From Streptomyces sp. CG1 (GTDB taxonomy: Bacteria > Actinomycetota > Actinomycetes > Streptomycetales > Streptomycetaceae), in contig NZ_CP163518.1 of the NCBI RefSeq assembly GCF_041080625.1, positions 1,860,001 through 1,924,000 on the forward strand: a stretch of DNA of 64,000 nucleotides, given 5' to 3'. Position 1 is the stretch's first letter, and the number at the start of each line of letters is the position of its first letter. Below the pieces are notes generated by a model. The model was not told the origin of the DNA, made no database searches, and saw nothing but the letters and a program-made list of their open reading frames with translations. This document shows, one piece after another, positions 1 through 8,735 of the stretch. The translations under genes were made by a program, and so were the position numbers.

Positions 1-26
1 GTGATCAGTGCCTGCTGAATGTTCAT
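1..26 (-). CDS. start of a gene cut by the window edge
   Basis: An ATG at 26-24 on the minus strand opens a frame reading M-N-I-Q-Q-A-L-I before the window ends. It lies 71 bases past the stop of the KAS II gene, on the same strand, so it is probably the next gene of that operon. The nearest purine-rich stretch is about 17 bases upstream, which is far for a ribosome binding site. Too little is present to name a product. Confidence 0.35.
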
Positions 27-97
27 GGCGTTCTCGGTCTCGCTTTCCTGGAAAGTGCTGACGTCTCTGTCCCGCGACACCCACCGCGGCCGGGGGC

Positions 98-1348
98 CTA
101 CGCGGCGGTGAAGACCAGGACCGCGTTCTGGCCGCCGAATCCGAAGGAGTCGCTCACCGCGACCTGCATGTTTTTGTGTCGGGGATGTCCGGCGACGATG
201 TCGAGGTCGATCTCTGGGTCCTGCTTTTCGAGGTTGGCCGTCGGCGGCACGGTCGAGGTCTGCAGTGCCAGCACGCTGAAGGCCGCCTCGATGGCGCCGG
301 CGGCTCCGAGGGTGTGGCCTACCACGCCCTTGGTGGAGGTGACGACGGGCCGGTCACCGAAGACCGACCGCAGTACCCTGGCCTCCGCCGCGTCGTTGAG
401 GGGCGTCGAGGTGCCGTGCGCGTTGACGTGGTCCACCTCGTCAGGTGCCACACCGGCCTGCGCCAGCGCGGTCAGCATGGCCTGGCGCACGCCGGTGCCC
501 GCCGGGTCCGGCGCTGTGATGTGGTGCGCGTCGGCCGAGGCTCCGTATCCGGCGACGCGGGCCCGGACCGTGGCGCCGCGAGCCCGGGCGTCCGCCTCGC
601 GTTCGAGGATGAGGATCCCGGCGCCCTCCCCCGTGACGAAGCCGTCCCGGTCGGCGTCGAAGGGCCGGGAGGCGGCGGAAGGGTCGTGAGTTCGCCGGGA
701 GAGGGCCCCCATCCGGGTGAAGCCGGTCACGATCAACGGACTGACAGCGGCCTCGCCCCCTCCGGCAATCACCACATCGCAGATGCCGTCACGCAGTAGG
801 TGCAGCGCCGTTCCGATCGCAGTCGCCCCGGATGCGCAGGCTGTGCTGGTGACGAGGTTGGGCCCGGTGGCACGGAACTCCATGGCCAGGTGACCGGCCA
901 CCATGTTGGGCACCAGCAGCGGGATCAACAGCGCCGACACCGCCTGCGGGCCCTTGTCCAGCATGGTCCGCAGCTGCCCCTCGCCCGAGGAGGCGCCGCC
1001 GACACCGCAGCCAATGACGACACCGACCCGCCCGCCGTCCCAGGTCAGCGGATCCAGGCCGCAGTCGGACACCGCCTCACGTGCCGCAGTGATGGTCAGC
1101 TGCACGAACCGGTCGTGGACCAGCCGGCTGCGCCGCCCCACGTGCCGGGCCGGGTCGAATCCGGGCACTGTGCAGGAGATGTCCACCGGCAGCCCGGCGA
1201 GCACCGGGTCCCGTCGGCACACGGACGTGCCCGCGCACACACCCTGCCAGCTGGCCTGCGTGCCGATGCCCGCGGCGGTGACCAGACCGAGACCTGTGAC
1301 CGCGATGGGCGGGACGGCGCGGCCGTTGACCGCCGGGGCGACGGTCAT
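98..1348 (-). CDS. beta-ketoacyl-ACP synthase II (FabF-like, KAS II)
   Basis: This 416-residue condensing enzyme would extend an acyl chain by decarboxylative condensation with malonyl-ACP in the cytosol. The thiolase-fold triad is complete: nucleophile Cys171 in TACASG, His311 in NAHGTST and His345 in VGHTLGAAGA. The glycine-rich FGFGGQN end is also present. Length is normal for FabF. Its ATG overlaps the stop of the acyl carrier protein gene (ATGA type), so the two are translationally coupled. An ACP and a KAS III beside it point to a dedicated fatty-acid or polyketide pathway rather than housekeeping FabF. No chain-length-factor partner is visible, though the next gene leftward is cut. Family assignment is firm; the product is unknown. 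Confidence 0.9.
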   Translation of the reverse strand: MTVAPAVNGRAVPPIAVTGLGLVTAAGIGTQASWQGVCAGTSVCRRDPVLAGLPVDISCTVPGFDPARHVGRRSRLVHDRFVQLTITAAREAVSDCGLDPLTWDGGRVGVVIGCGVGGASSGEGQLRTMLDKGPQAVSALLIPLLVPNMVAGHLAMEFRATGPNLVTSTACASGATAIGTALHLLRDGICDVVIAGGGEAAVSPLIVTGFTRMGALSRRTHDPSAASRPFDADRDGFVTGEGAGILILEREADARARGATVRARVAGYGASADAHHITAPDPAGTGVRQAMLTALAQAGVAPDEVDHVNAHGTSTPLNDAAEARVLRSVFGDRPVVTSTKGVVGHTLGAAGAIEAAFSVLALQTSTVPPTANLEKQDPEIDLDIVAGHPRHKNMQVAVSDSFGFGGQNAVLVFTAA

Positions 1349-1599
1349 GACGTCCCGGCCGCGGCGTTCACCTGTTCGGATATCAGCTCCACGGCCCGCT
1401 CCAGCGAGTCGCGGGGGGTCGCGGTGTCCTCGCTGATCTCCACGCCCACCTCCGACTGGATGACCAGCAGAAGTTCGACGAGGAACAGGGAGTCCACCTC
1501 CAGTTCCTCGAAGGTGACACCGGGCCGGATCTTGGCGGCGTCCACCTCGAACCGGTCCACCAGCAGTTCGGCCAGCCGGTCATACGTCAACGTTCGCAT
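1345..1599 (-). CDS. acyl carrier protein
   Basis: An acidic four-helix carrier protein of 84 residues. The phosphopantetheine attachment motif is EVDSLFLVELLL, with the serine at about residue 37. It differs slightly from the common DSLDxVEL. It carries growing acyl chains for the flanking KAS II and KAS III and needs activation by a phosphopantetheinyl transferase, such as the one encoded at 4252-5073. It overlaps the KAS II start by four bases and follows KAS III after 87 bases. Size and motif are standard. Whether it belongs to a fatty-acid-like or a type II polyketide line cannot be told from sequence alone. Confidence 0.9.
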   Translation of the reverse strand: MRTLTYDRLAELLVDRFEVDAAKIRPGVTFEELEVDSLFLVELLLVIQSEVGVEISEDTATPRDSLERAVELISEQVNAAAGTS

Positions 1600-1686
1600 T
1601 GCTCCGCTGTCCTCTCGTCATCGTCGTCGTCTCGTCGTCCCCGGCGGTCCCCGCGCATGGACGCGAGCGCCGTGCGGCTCCCTTAG

Positions 1687-2685
1687 TCAGCCGATCGGCA
1701 GCTGCGGCCAGGTGAGTACGGCCGAGCCCCAGGTCAGGCCGCCGCCGAAGGCGGTGAGCAGCAACCGCTCCCCAGCCGCGATCCGGCCCGCGGCGTGCGC
1801 GTGGTCCAGGGCCAGCGGTATCGAGGCGGCGGCCGTGTTGCCCACCTCGGCGATGTTGCCGACGCAGCGTTCGGGGGCGATGCCCAGTTCGTGGGCGAGC
1901 GCCTTGAGAATCCGCAGGTTCGCCTGGTGGCAGACCAACCGGTCCACGTCCCCCGGAACCCGGCCGGCGCGGTCGAGCGCGGACCTCGCCGACTCCCGCA
2001 TGCGCTGCACCGCGCGCCAGAACACCTCGCGGCCGGCCATGGCGAAGTACGCGTCGCCCGCCTGGGGCTGGCGGCCGGACAGCCGCTGCTCGGAGCCGCC
2101 GGCGCGTACGGTGATCAGGTCACGCCCGTCGCCGTCGCTGCCGAGGTCGAAAGACTCAAGTGCCCCCGGCTCGTCCGGCGTCCCGGCCCGTAGTACCACC
2201 GCGCCCGCCCCGTCACCGAAGATCACCATGGTGGTGCGGTCGGAGGGGTCCAGGATGGTGGAGAAGGTCTCCGACCCGATGACCAGCGCGGTGGCGTATC
2301 CACCGGTAGCGATCAACCCGGCCGCAGCCGCGAGGGCGTAGAGGAAACCCGAGCACACCGCCGACACGTCGAAGGCGGCGACTCCGGGTAGCCCGAGGAG
2401 GGACGCCACAGTGGGCGCGGTGGCCGGACAGGGCCGGTCCGGCGTGGTGGTTGCCAGGACGACCAGGTCCACTGCGGACAGACCCGCCGATTTGAGGGCC
2501 CGTACCCCTGCCCCGGCGGCCAGATCCGATGTCGCGGTACCCGGTTCAGCGAAGTACCGCTGCCGAATACCCGTCCGTGAACGGATCCATTCATCCGAGG
2601 TCTCAAGGCGCTTCGCGAGGTCTTCATTGCTCACTGCACAAGCAGGCAGACAGCTTCCGACCCCCGCCAGCACGGCGGCCCGCAT
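1687..2685 (-). CDS. beta-ketoacyl-ACP synthase III (FabH-like, KAS III)
   Basis: A KAS III family enzyme that would prime chain synthesis by condensing an acyl-CoA with malonyl-ACP. The triad is visible: Cys in SAVCSGFLYA, His in VCHQANLRIL and Asn in EVGNTAAASIP. I take the ATG at 2685 as the start. It gives 332 residues and puts the catalytic cysteine at 111, next to the canonical FabH position 112. An upstream ATG at 2751 adds 22 basic, proline-rich residues that do not look like FabH. It is the first gene of the KAS III-ACP-KAS II run. Starter-unit choice cannot be read by eye. Confidence 0.9.
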   Translation of the reverse strand: MRAAVLAGVGSCLPACAVSNEDLAKRLETSDEWIRSRTGIRQRYFAEPGTATSDLAAGAGVRALKSAGLSAVDLVVLATTTPDRPCPATAPTVASLLGLPGVAAFDVSAVCSGFLYALAAAAGLIATGGYATALVIGSETFSTILDPSDRTTMVIFGDGAGAVVLRAGTPDEPGALESFDLGSDGDGRDLITVRAGGSEQRLSGRQPQAGDAYFAMAGREVFWRAVQRMRESARSALDRAGRVPGDVDRLVCHQANLRILKALAHELGIAPERCVGNIAEVGNTAAASIPLALDHAHAAGRIAAGERLLLTAFGGGLTWGSAVLTWPQLPIG

Positions 2686-2990
2686 CAGCGGGAACCGCCG
2701 TGCCGGCGACGGCGACCGGGACCGGCGTTGCACGGGGGAATGCGTCGGCAAGGTTCCACAGTCGTCGCCTCCAGGGGTTTCGGTCGTCGTCTGCCTGCGA
2801 GACCACTGTGAACCCCGGGGTTGTCGGGAGGCTTACGTACCGCTGACCGCCCCCGCCGGCTCCGCCGCGGCGGGCTGGGGCGAACCGCACCCAGGCACGC
2901 GTCAATTCGATGTAAGGGAACTGAAAGCAGGACGCGCCACGATGAGGGCCAGCGCGGCACCGCCGCTGAACCGACCTCACGGAGTTGTCC
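2686..2990. promoter_or_regulatory. divergent intergenic region, no resolved promoter
   Basis: About 300 bases separate the leftward KAS III operon from the rightward genes that start at 2991, so both promoters should lie here. I see a GC-rich imperfect inverted stretch around 2850-2875 but no convincing -35/-10 pair on either strand. An upstream ATG for KAS III at 2751 falls inside this stretch and is thought not to be used. Confidence 0.3.
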
Positions 2991-3275
2991 ATGCGTGCGA
3001 AAAGCTTCCTGCCATCCAGAGGAGCCCGACGAATCATCGGAGGTATTGCTGGCGCGGTGGCAGTCATCCAGATCGCCGGCCGCCTGCGGTCCTCGTCCCC
3101 CGACGCGCTGTCGCACGGGCTGGGCGACGGGGTCGGGCAGGCCGTGGCACGCGGCAGCCGGTCCGTCCGTGGTCTGGGCGTGCTCGCGGTGGCTGCGACC
3201 GCCGCTTTCGCCCTGCCCGCCTGCCGGCGCTTCGCTTCGGTGGAAGCCCCGACCGACGTCGACCAGCAGCCCTGA
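2991..3275 (+). CDS. small hypothetical protein with two hydrophobic segments
   Basis: I do not recognise this 94-residue protein. The ATG at 2991 follows a GGAG six bases upstream; an in-frame TTG at 2985 overlaps that site and is less likely. The N-terminus is basic, followed by a hydrophobic stretch (IIGGIAGAVAVIQIA, about residues 15-30) and a second alanine-rich one near residues 58-75. It could be a small membrane protein with both ends on the same side. It leads the divergent gene run and is separated from the DUF6206 gene by a strong hairpin. Confidence 0.55.
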   Translation: MRAKSFLPSRGARRIIGGIAGAVAVIQIAGRLRSSSPDALSHGLGDGVGQAVARGSRSVRGLGVLAVAATAAFALPACRRFASVEAPTDVDQQP

Positions 3276-3291
3276 ATTCACCAATCTTCAC

Positions 3292-3321
3292 CCGGCCGGC
3301 CCAGCAGCTCGGGCCGGCCGG
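3292..3321 (+). terminator. GC-rich hairpin after the small ORF
   Basis: A perfect 11-bp stem (CCGGCCGGCCC with GGGCCGGCCGG) closes an 8-base loop 17 bases past the small ORF stop. There is no U-run, as is common in Streptomyces. It could terminate or attenuate transcription before the DUF6206-PPTase-nitroreductase genes. Confidence 0.55.
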
Positions 3322-3364
3322 CCACAGGGGCTCTGCCCCGGATCGCGAATTGCGAGGTGCGCAT

Positions 3365-4255
3365 ATGCCGTTCATCGTGCCGGGCCGGGAGCTCGCAGAG
3401 CTCGAAGAGCGCGTCCAGAAGGCCCTTGCCACAACCGACGACCGCGACCTGGAAATTCTTGGATACGGCGAAGTCACCCTGGTGCTCCGGCTGGAGACCC
3501 GTGACGGCGCCTTCGCGTGCAAGCGGCTTCCGCTCTTCCACGACCGCCGTAGATTCGAAAACTACCGGCGCACCCTGGAGGAGTACCTGAAGCGGCTCGC
3601 GGAGCAGCGGTTGTGCGTGGCCGAAACCCAGCTGTGGCACATGACTCTGCCCACAGGATCGGTCGTCGCCTACTGCGTCCAACAGGCACTGCCGGTCAAG
3701 CGTCTGTGCTCCACCCTGCTGCACACCGAGGGCGAGGCGTGGGCGGCCGCGTTCTTCACTCGCTTCCTCGACAGCCTCGATCGGGTCGTCACCCCAGGTC
3801 TCGGCCTGGACGCCCAGGCGTCCAACTGGATCGATCTGGATGGCGAGCTGACTTATCTGGACGTCACCACTCCGATGATGCGCGACGCACGCGGCCGCGA
3901 ACGTCTGGACGTACGACTCTTCTTCACATCGCTGCCGTGGGCCCTGCGGGACGTGGTCCGGCTGTCCATGTCGAAGGCGATCTTCGACAAGTTCTACGAG
4001 CGGCGCGGCGTCGTCCTGGACTTCCTCGGCAACCTGCACAAAGAGCGCCTGGACCACCTCGTTCCGATGTTCCTGAGGCAGGCCAACGCCCGGCTGCCGG
4101 AGCCGATCACCAAGGAAGAGGTCGCCGCCTACTACCGCGGGGACGCCCGGATGTGGGAGATCATCCAACGGTTGCGGCGGGCCGACCGTTTCTGGCACCG
4201 CACCATACGACGGCGGACCTATCCGTTCCTGCTGCCGCCGGTCGTCCAGCGGTGA
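3365..4255 (+). CDS. DUF6206-type protein, kinase-like fold suspected
   Basis: A 296-residue protein matching my memory of the DUF6206 family, whose function is unknown. The ATG at 3365 has a GAGG-type site upstream. Three features recall a degenerate protein-kinase or phosphotransferase fold: a glycine-rich turn with a following lysine (LGYGEVTLVLR, then FACKRLP near residue 55); a Q-A-S-N-W segment near residue 155 placed like a catalytic-loop Asn; and YLDVTTP about 12 residues later, placed like a metal-binding Asp. It ends in a basic, helix-rich tail. Its stop overlaps the PPTase GTG by four bases, so the two are coupled. The kinase idea is inference from motif spacing only. Confidence 0.6.
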   Translation: MPFIVPGRELAELEERVQKALATTDDRDLEILGYGEVTLVLRLETRDGAFACKRLPLFHDRRRFENYRRTLEEYLKRLAEQRLCVAETQLWHMTLPTGSVVAYCVQQALPVKRLCSTLLHTEGEAWAAAFFTRFLDSLDRVVTPGLGLDAQASNWIDLDGELTYLDVTTPMMRDARGRERLDVRLFFTSLPWALRDVVRLSMSKAIFDKFYERRGVVLDFLGNLHKERLDHLVPMFLRQANARLPEPITKEEVAAYYRGDARMWEIIQRLRRADRFWHRTIRRRTYPFLLPPVVQR

Positions 4256-5073
4256 CGCAGGACCTGCTCGACCGAGACCGCCCGCTGCGGTTGCAGCACA
4301 TGCATACCGGCCTTCTGCTCTCGGTGGTCTCCATCGCGTGGCTGCGCTCGCAAGACGCGACCGTTCTGGAGCGGCTGATCCGACGTCATCTCAGCCCGCA
4401 GGAGGCAGATTTCGCCCAAGCACTGCCGCTGGCGAAGCGGCGCTTCGAATGGCTGGCGGGGCGGCTTGCGATCAAACACGGTGTCGCCGCCTACCTGCGG
4501 AGGTCCGGCGGTACGCCGATGCCCACGCGGTCGGTCCACGTGACCCCGGTCAGCAGTGGGCCGACACGGGGGAAGCCACTCGTCAACGCCCCCCTGGAAG
4601 TCAGCCTTTCGCACTCCGCTGACTTCGCGGTGGCGGCCTGCGGACCCCGTCCGGTCGGCATCGACCTGGAGCGCAGTCGCCCACTACCGCCACCGTTGCG
4701 TGCACTGCTGGCGCTCGGCCCGGAGGGTCAGGACGACGATGCCTTGGGCGGGCCGGGACTGTCCAACATGCCAGAGCCGCTGCACTGGGCGTGCAAGGAG
4801 GCCGTCCTCAAGCACTACGGCGTAGGACTGGGGGTCGACAGCCGAGAGGTGGCACTCACCTCCTGGCGCGCCGACGGCACGTTCACCTGGCGACCCGGTC
4901 CGCAACTGCACCGCCAGGTTCCGGCTGCGGCCGAACCGGTGAACGGGTGGGCCGGGGAGACCGCAGGGTACGCCCTGGCGATCGTGGGGAGGCTCTCTCC
5001 CCGTTCCTGTGGAGTCAGTCCTCGGCCCTCGTTCGGAGACGGCCATCCGCCATCCCATGAAGACAGCAGGTGA
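4252..5073 (+). CDS. 4'-phosphopantetheinyl transferase, Sfp type
   Basis: This enzyme moves the phosphopantetheine arm of CoA onto the conserved serine of carrier proteins. The 273-residue frame starts at a GTG overlapping the DUF6206 stop (GTGA). Both Sfp signatures are present: VGIDLE (about residues 135-140, Mg binding) and WxxKEAxxK as WACKEAVLK (about 179-187). SLSHS around residue 118 is the usual CoA-contact motif. The natural client is the ACP at 1345-1599. The C-terminal 35 or so residues are Pro/Ser-rich and look dispensable. The nitroreductase gene follows after six bases. Confidence 0.88.
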   Translation: MTQDLLDRDRPLRLQHMHTGLLLSVVSIAWLRSQDATVLERLIRRHLSPQEADFAQALPLAKRRFEWLAGRLAIKHGVAAYLRRSGGTPMPTRSVHVTPVSSGPTRGKPLVNAPLEVSLSHSADFAVAACGPRPVGIDLERSRPLPPPLRALLALGPEGQDDDALGGPGLSNMPEPLHWACKEAVLKHYGVGLGVDSREVALTSWRADGTFTWRPGPQLHRQVPAAAEPVNGWAGETAGYALAIVGRLSPRSCGVSPRPSFGDGHPPSHEDSR

Positions 5074-5079
5074 CCGAAC

Positions 5080-6321
5080 GTGCAGACACAGCATGCGACT
5101 TCCTCCCTGGAGCGGCGATTCGGCCCGGCGCTCGACGCCGCCGCATCCATCGCCGCCCACAGCCCCTCCTCCCACAACTCCCAACCCTGGGCGCATCTCA
5201 GACTCACGAGTGACGCCTCCCGCCGCGCCGCCGCTCACCTCCTGACACTGAGCAACGACACCGGGACTGACACCAGCGGTTCTCCCGGGCTCCGTTGGGA
5301 CGACGACACTGTGTACCTGGCGCTTGCCCTCGACCACGGCCGCACGCTGACCGCGCTTCCCGCGCACGCCACCGAGATGCGGCTCAGCTGCGGCATGTAC
5401 GGTCAGTTGCTGCTGCGCGCGCTCGCCACTCAAGGCTGGCGGACAGTGAGCATCGCAGTGGCGGGTGAGGCAGGTACGAAAGCCGGGGCGGACACTGGCG
5501 GGTGGCAGGCCGTCCCATGGCCGTCAGGACTCGAACCGCTCGCCGTCGCTGCACTGCGGCACACCGCGGCAGCAGTCGGCAACGACGCAGCCCCGTACGA
5601 CACGGGAGCCTTCTCCGAGTTCGTCACGAACGTGCGGGAACGGCGGACGAACCGTGGCCCGTACCTGGACACGACGGTCGACCAGAAGGTCCTGGCCGGA
5701 CTCGCCGCGCCCGTCGGCCACTTGCTGGCAGGCACACAGGTGTCGGTGCGCCACCTGCGCGCCCCGATGGAGCGAAGGCGCTTCGCCACTCTCGTCGCCG
5801 CACACGCCGGGCGGGACTTCAGCCACCGGACGGCCTGGCAGGAGACATACTCCTTCATCCGCCGAGACGACAGCGAAGCCCGCGCACACGGCGACGGGTT
5901 CACCTTGGAGCAGCTTTTCGGCCGGACGACGCGGGTGCGCCTCCGGGCAACGCACCTCGCCCTGTCTCCGACCGTGATACACGGTCTGGGGCGCCTACGT
6001 TACGACCGCTTCCTTGCCCGGCAGCTGGCCGCGCTGACCTCGGCGACGCCGGTGATCACTGCGGTTTGCCTGCCAGACATGCCGAGCGACGCAGATCTGC
6101 TGCGCGCCGGCGGCTGGCTCGCCGAGTACTGGCTGCGCGCCACCGGGAAGGGCCTGGCTCTGCATCCGATCAGTGTGCTGCTGCAGCACGACGACACCCG
6201 CGCTGAGCTGCAGCGCGCCCTCGGTCTGCCCGGCCGCACCGTCTTCATCAGCCGCCTGGGATATCCGGCGGTCACCTTCCCGGCATCCCCACGCCGGACT
6301 GTTCCTGTACATCCCTTGTGA
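5080..6321 (+). CDS. nitroreductase-family protein, Acg-like
   Basis: A 413-residue flavoenzyme-fold protein starting at GTG 5080, six bases after the PPTase stop. The N-terminal AAASIAAHSPSSHNSQPW segment is the hallmark of Acg-type (DosR-regulon-like) nitroreductases, where it helps bind FMN. The length fits the double-domain Acg form rather than the usual 200-residue enzyme. Acg-like proteins often lack clear nitroreductase activity and have been proposed to store or sequester flavin. Here, last in an operon with a PPTase, it may instead be a tailoring oxidoreductase. The role in the pathway is unknown. Confidence 0.75.
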   Translation: MQTQHATSSLERRFGPALDAAASIAAHSPSSHNSQPWAHLRLTSDASRRAAAHLLTLSNDTGTDTSGSPGLRWDDDTVYLALALDHGRTLTALPAHATEMRLSCGMYGQLLLRALATQGWRTVSIAVAGEAGTKAGADTGGWQAVPWPSGLEPLAVAALRHTAAAVGNDAAPYDTGAFSEFVTNVRERRTNRGPYLDTTVDQKVLAGLAAPVGHLLAGTQVSVRHLRAPMERRRFATLVAAHAGRDFSHRTAWQETYSFIRRDDSEARAHGDGFTLEQLFGRTTRVRLRATHLALSPTVIHGLGRLRYDRFLARQLAALTSATPVITAVCLPDMPSDADLLRAGGWLAEYWLRATGKGLALHPISVLLQHDDTRAELQRALGLPGRTVFISRLGYPAVTFPASPRRTVPVHPL

Positions 6322-6605
6322 TTCGGGAAAGTGGCATCGGACACCAATGGTTACCTCAGACAACGACCAGTCAAAATCGTCCAGCAATCAACAATTTGAT
6401 GGGCAAGCTGATTGTCGACGTCGGAGCGTCTTCCACAATCGACTGGCCTGGTGCGTGCTACCGTGGCCGATGCGGGTGGGCCAGCGCCTGTGCGCAAACT
6501 CCAGCACACGGATCACACTCCTCGACGGGGCGAGGAGTGTCGAACCGAATGCGAATTCTCCATGAGCAACCCCCGAATTCGGCCGGAATCGAATAGGGGG
6601 AGCAA
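6322..6605 (+). promoter_or_regulatory. long upstream region of the LuxR gene
   Basis: This 284-base gap ends in a strong ribosome binding site (AGGGGGAG) five bases before the LuxR ATG. It contains AT-richer sequence around 6370-6420 and a loose inverted repeat (GATTGT and ACAATC near 6410-6440). The regulator promoter probably lies here, but I could not fix -35 and -10 boxes. Confidence 0.35.
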
Positions 6606-7289
6606 ATGGAGTCACGCCCGCACACCCGATCCCGCCTCGTACTGTGCCGCCAGTCCTCTCTCATGGCCGACGGCCTGCGGGCGCTGATCGCCCAGCAGGA
6701 GGACTTTGAGATCGTGGGCGACGTGTCGCGGCAGGACGTGCTGGGCGCGGTCGAGAAACACTCCCCCGACGTGGCTGTAGTGCTGTCGCCAGCACTGACC
6801 ATCGAGAATTCCCGCGAACTCTCGTCACTCTCCACCTTCACCAAGGTTGTTCTGGTCGCCCGTGCCGAGAACGTGTGGCGCTCCATGGAAGCCGTGCGAA
6901 TCGGCGTTCGCGCCGTGGTGGCTCCGGACAGTTCGGCCGAGGCTCTGCTGCAGACACTGCGCACCGTCGTGGCGAGTGAGTCCTACGTGGTCCCGGCCGC
7001 CGCGCAGATGTGTGTCGACACCCTGGTACAGCCCCAAGTCTCTGATGCCACTCTACGGCTGGCGGCCACTCTCACCCCGCGGGAGAAGGAGATCCTGCTC
7101 TTCCTGGCACGTGGTAGCACGAACGCCGAGATAGCAGCCAAATTGTCCGTCTCCACCGCCACCATTCGCTCTCATGTGCACCATCTACTTGGAAAGTTGG
7201 GCCTGGGAACCCGGACCCAGGCTGTCGCGGTCGCCTACATGTCCGGACTGTTGTCCACGGTGGAGCGTCAGTTGGACAGCCACCAGTGA
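6606..7289 (+). CDS. LuxR/NarL-type regulator with atypical receiver
   Basis: This 227-residue protein has an N-terminal receiver-like domain (about 10-130) and a C-terminal LuxR helix-turn-helix (about 155-215) with LTPREKEILLFLARG and the recognition-helix stretch STATIRSHVHHLL. The receiver lacks the usual phosphoacceptor: where PDVVLMD is expected the sequence reads PDVAVVL, so Asp is replaced by Leu. It therefore probably responds to a ligand or another protein rather than a histidine kinase; no kinase gene is nearby. The start is supported by a strong AGGGGGAG. It is the likely pathway regulator of region 1. Confidence 0.85.
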   Translation: MESRPHTRSRLVLCRQSSLMADGLRALIAQQEDFEIVGDVSRQDVLGAVEKHSPDVAVVLSPALTIENSRELSSLSTFTKVVLVARAENVWRSMEAVRIGVRAVVAPDSSAEALLQTLRTVVASESYVVPAAAQMCVDTLVQPQVSDATLRLAATLTPREKEILLFLARGSTNAEIAAKLSVSTATIRSHVHHLLGKLGLGTRTQAVAVAYMSGLLSTVERQLDSHQ

Positions 7290-7473
7290 TGGCCATCGCC
7301 AACCGTTGGCAACTCACCTCCAGCGCTGAGCGGAACAGGGTATCCGTCAATAGCCGGTTACCGAAACTGGTAATTCCGCGGACTATTGGGAGTCCACCGC
7401 TTCTCCTCGCATCCCCACTGCCGCGGGAGCAACCAAACCCGAAAGGAACGGTTGACAGGAATGCCCAATCAGG

Positions 7474-7511
7474 CAGGGCTTCGGCGTAGTCGGATGACGT
7501 CCGGTTCGTGA
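7474..7511 (+). repeat. left terminal inverted repeat of the IS
   Basis: It begins CAGGGCTTCGGCG and matches the reverse complement of 8736-8773 with four mismatches over 38 bases. The same sequence occurs once more, inverted, at 10629-10666. Confidence 0.85.
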
Positions 7512-7604
7512 CGGTGTGTCGTGTGGGGGCGGATCGGGAACGGAAGTAGGCACTGTCTCCAAGATCATGGAGTTGTCGACGCCCCGTGATCCAACTGGAA
7601 GACC

Positions 7605-8735
7605 GTGCCTGCCCGCGTATCAGCTCCGATCCCACCTGTTCTTGGCCAGCTCCGTGATCAGCCGCAGGCCGGCTCTGGGGAGGTGTTGGGCCTGTTGGAA
7701 CGGCTGACCGAGGTGCCGGACCCGCGCGATCCGCGCGGCGTGCGGCACAGCCTGGCCGTCGTCCTGGCCCTGACCGCGTGCGCGGTGCTCGCCGGGGCGA
7801 AATCGCTGCTGGCAGTGAGCGAGTGGATCGCCGACGCGCCAGCTCACGTGCTCGGGCAGCTCGGCGTCCGCCCCGACCCGGTGCTGCCCGCGTGGCAACT
7901 GCCCTCGGAGTCCGCTGTGCGCCGGCTGCTGGCCCGAATCGACGGCGACGCCCTGGACCGGGCGGTCGCGCATTGGCTCGCGGACCGTCGCCCAAAGCCG
8001 TCCGGACTGCGCGCGCTGGCCGTGGACGGCAAGACCCTAGAACACACCACTGGCCTGGTTCTGGCCCAGCTCGACGTCGGCGACAAGACCAACGAGATCA
8101 CCCGCTTTCGGCCACTGCTGGAGATCGTCGCCGACCTGGCCGGCATGGTCGTCACCGCCGACGCCCTGCACACCCAGCGCGAGCATGCCGCCTATCTGCT
8201 TGGGCGGCAGGCCCACTACATCGTGATCGTCAAGGGCAACACGAGGAAGCTCCGCAAGCAGCTCAAGTCCCTTCCCTGGAAGGACATCCCGCTGCAGGGG
8301 CGGACCCGGGGCGTCGGCCACGGCCGCTCGGAGATCCGCCGGATCAAGGTCTGCACCGTGAACAACCTGCTGTTCCCCGGAGCTCAGCAGGCCGTCCAGA
8401 TCAAGAAGTGGCGCACCGACCGCAAGACCGGCAAGACCACGGTCAAGACCGTCTACGCGGTCACCAGTCTCTCGGCCGAGCAGGCCACGCCCGCCCGGCT
8501 CGCGCAACTGGTCAAGGAACACTGGCAGGTCGAGGCCCTGCACCACGTCCGCGACACCACCTTCGCCGAGGACGCTTCCCAGCTGCGGACCGGCAACGCA
8601 CCCCGTGTCATGGCCACCTGCCGCAACCTCGCCATCGGTGCCCTGAAACTCGCCGGGGCCGTCAGCGTCGCCGCCGGCCTTCGCCGCAACGCCCGCGACC
8701 CCCGCCGCCCACTTGCACTCCTCGGCCTCGGATGA
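7605..8735 (+). CDS. ISAs1-family transposase, probably inactive
   Basis: A DDE transposase of the H-repeat/ISAs1 type, 376 residues from a GTG at 7605. An N-terminal associated domain ([17 protein letters not shown]) precedes the catalytic core. Acidic residues are visible: Asp in LAVDGKTL, Asp in [10 protein letters not shown] and Glu in TTFAEDASQ. Between the first Asp and the GLVLAQ strand, relatives carry about 20 more residues; here DGKTL runs straight into [10 protein letters not shown]. This looks like an in-frame deletion through a core strand, so activity is doubtful. The C-terminus ends at the right inverted repeat. Confidence 0.88.
   Translation: MPARVSAPIPPVLGQLRDQPQAGSGEVLGLLERLTEVPDPRDPRGVRHSLAVVLALTACAVLAGAKSLLAVSEWIADAPAHVLGQLGVRPDPVLPAWQLPSESAVRRLLARIDGDALDRAVAHWLADRRPKPSGLRALAVDGKTLEHTTGLVLAQLDVGDKTNEITRFRPLLEIVADLAGMVVTADALHTQREHAAYLLGRQAHYIVIVKGNTRKLRKQLKSLPWKDIPLQGRTRGVGHGRSEIRRIKVCTVNNLLFPGAQQAVQIKKWRTDRKTGKTTVKTVYAVTSLSAEQATPARLAQLVKEHWQVEALHHVRDTTFAEDASQLRTGNAPRVMATCRNLAIGALKLAGAVSVAAGLRRNARDPRRPLALLGLG

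Noticed and set aside
800..2341. Long plus-strand frame opposite the KAS II, ACP and KAS III genes
   Set aside because: It covers parts of three well-supported minus-strand genes, and its protein is Arg/Ser/Pro-rich without motifs.
7286..7489. A 67-codon frame overlapping the end of the first LuxR gene
   Set aside because: No ribosome site of its own beyond the upstream gene end, no recognisable pattern, and it runs into the IS end.
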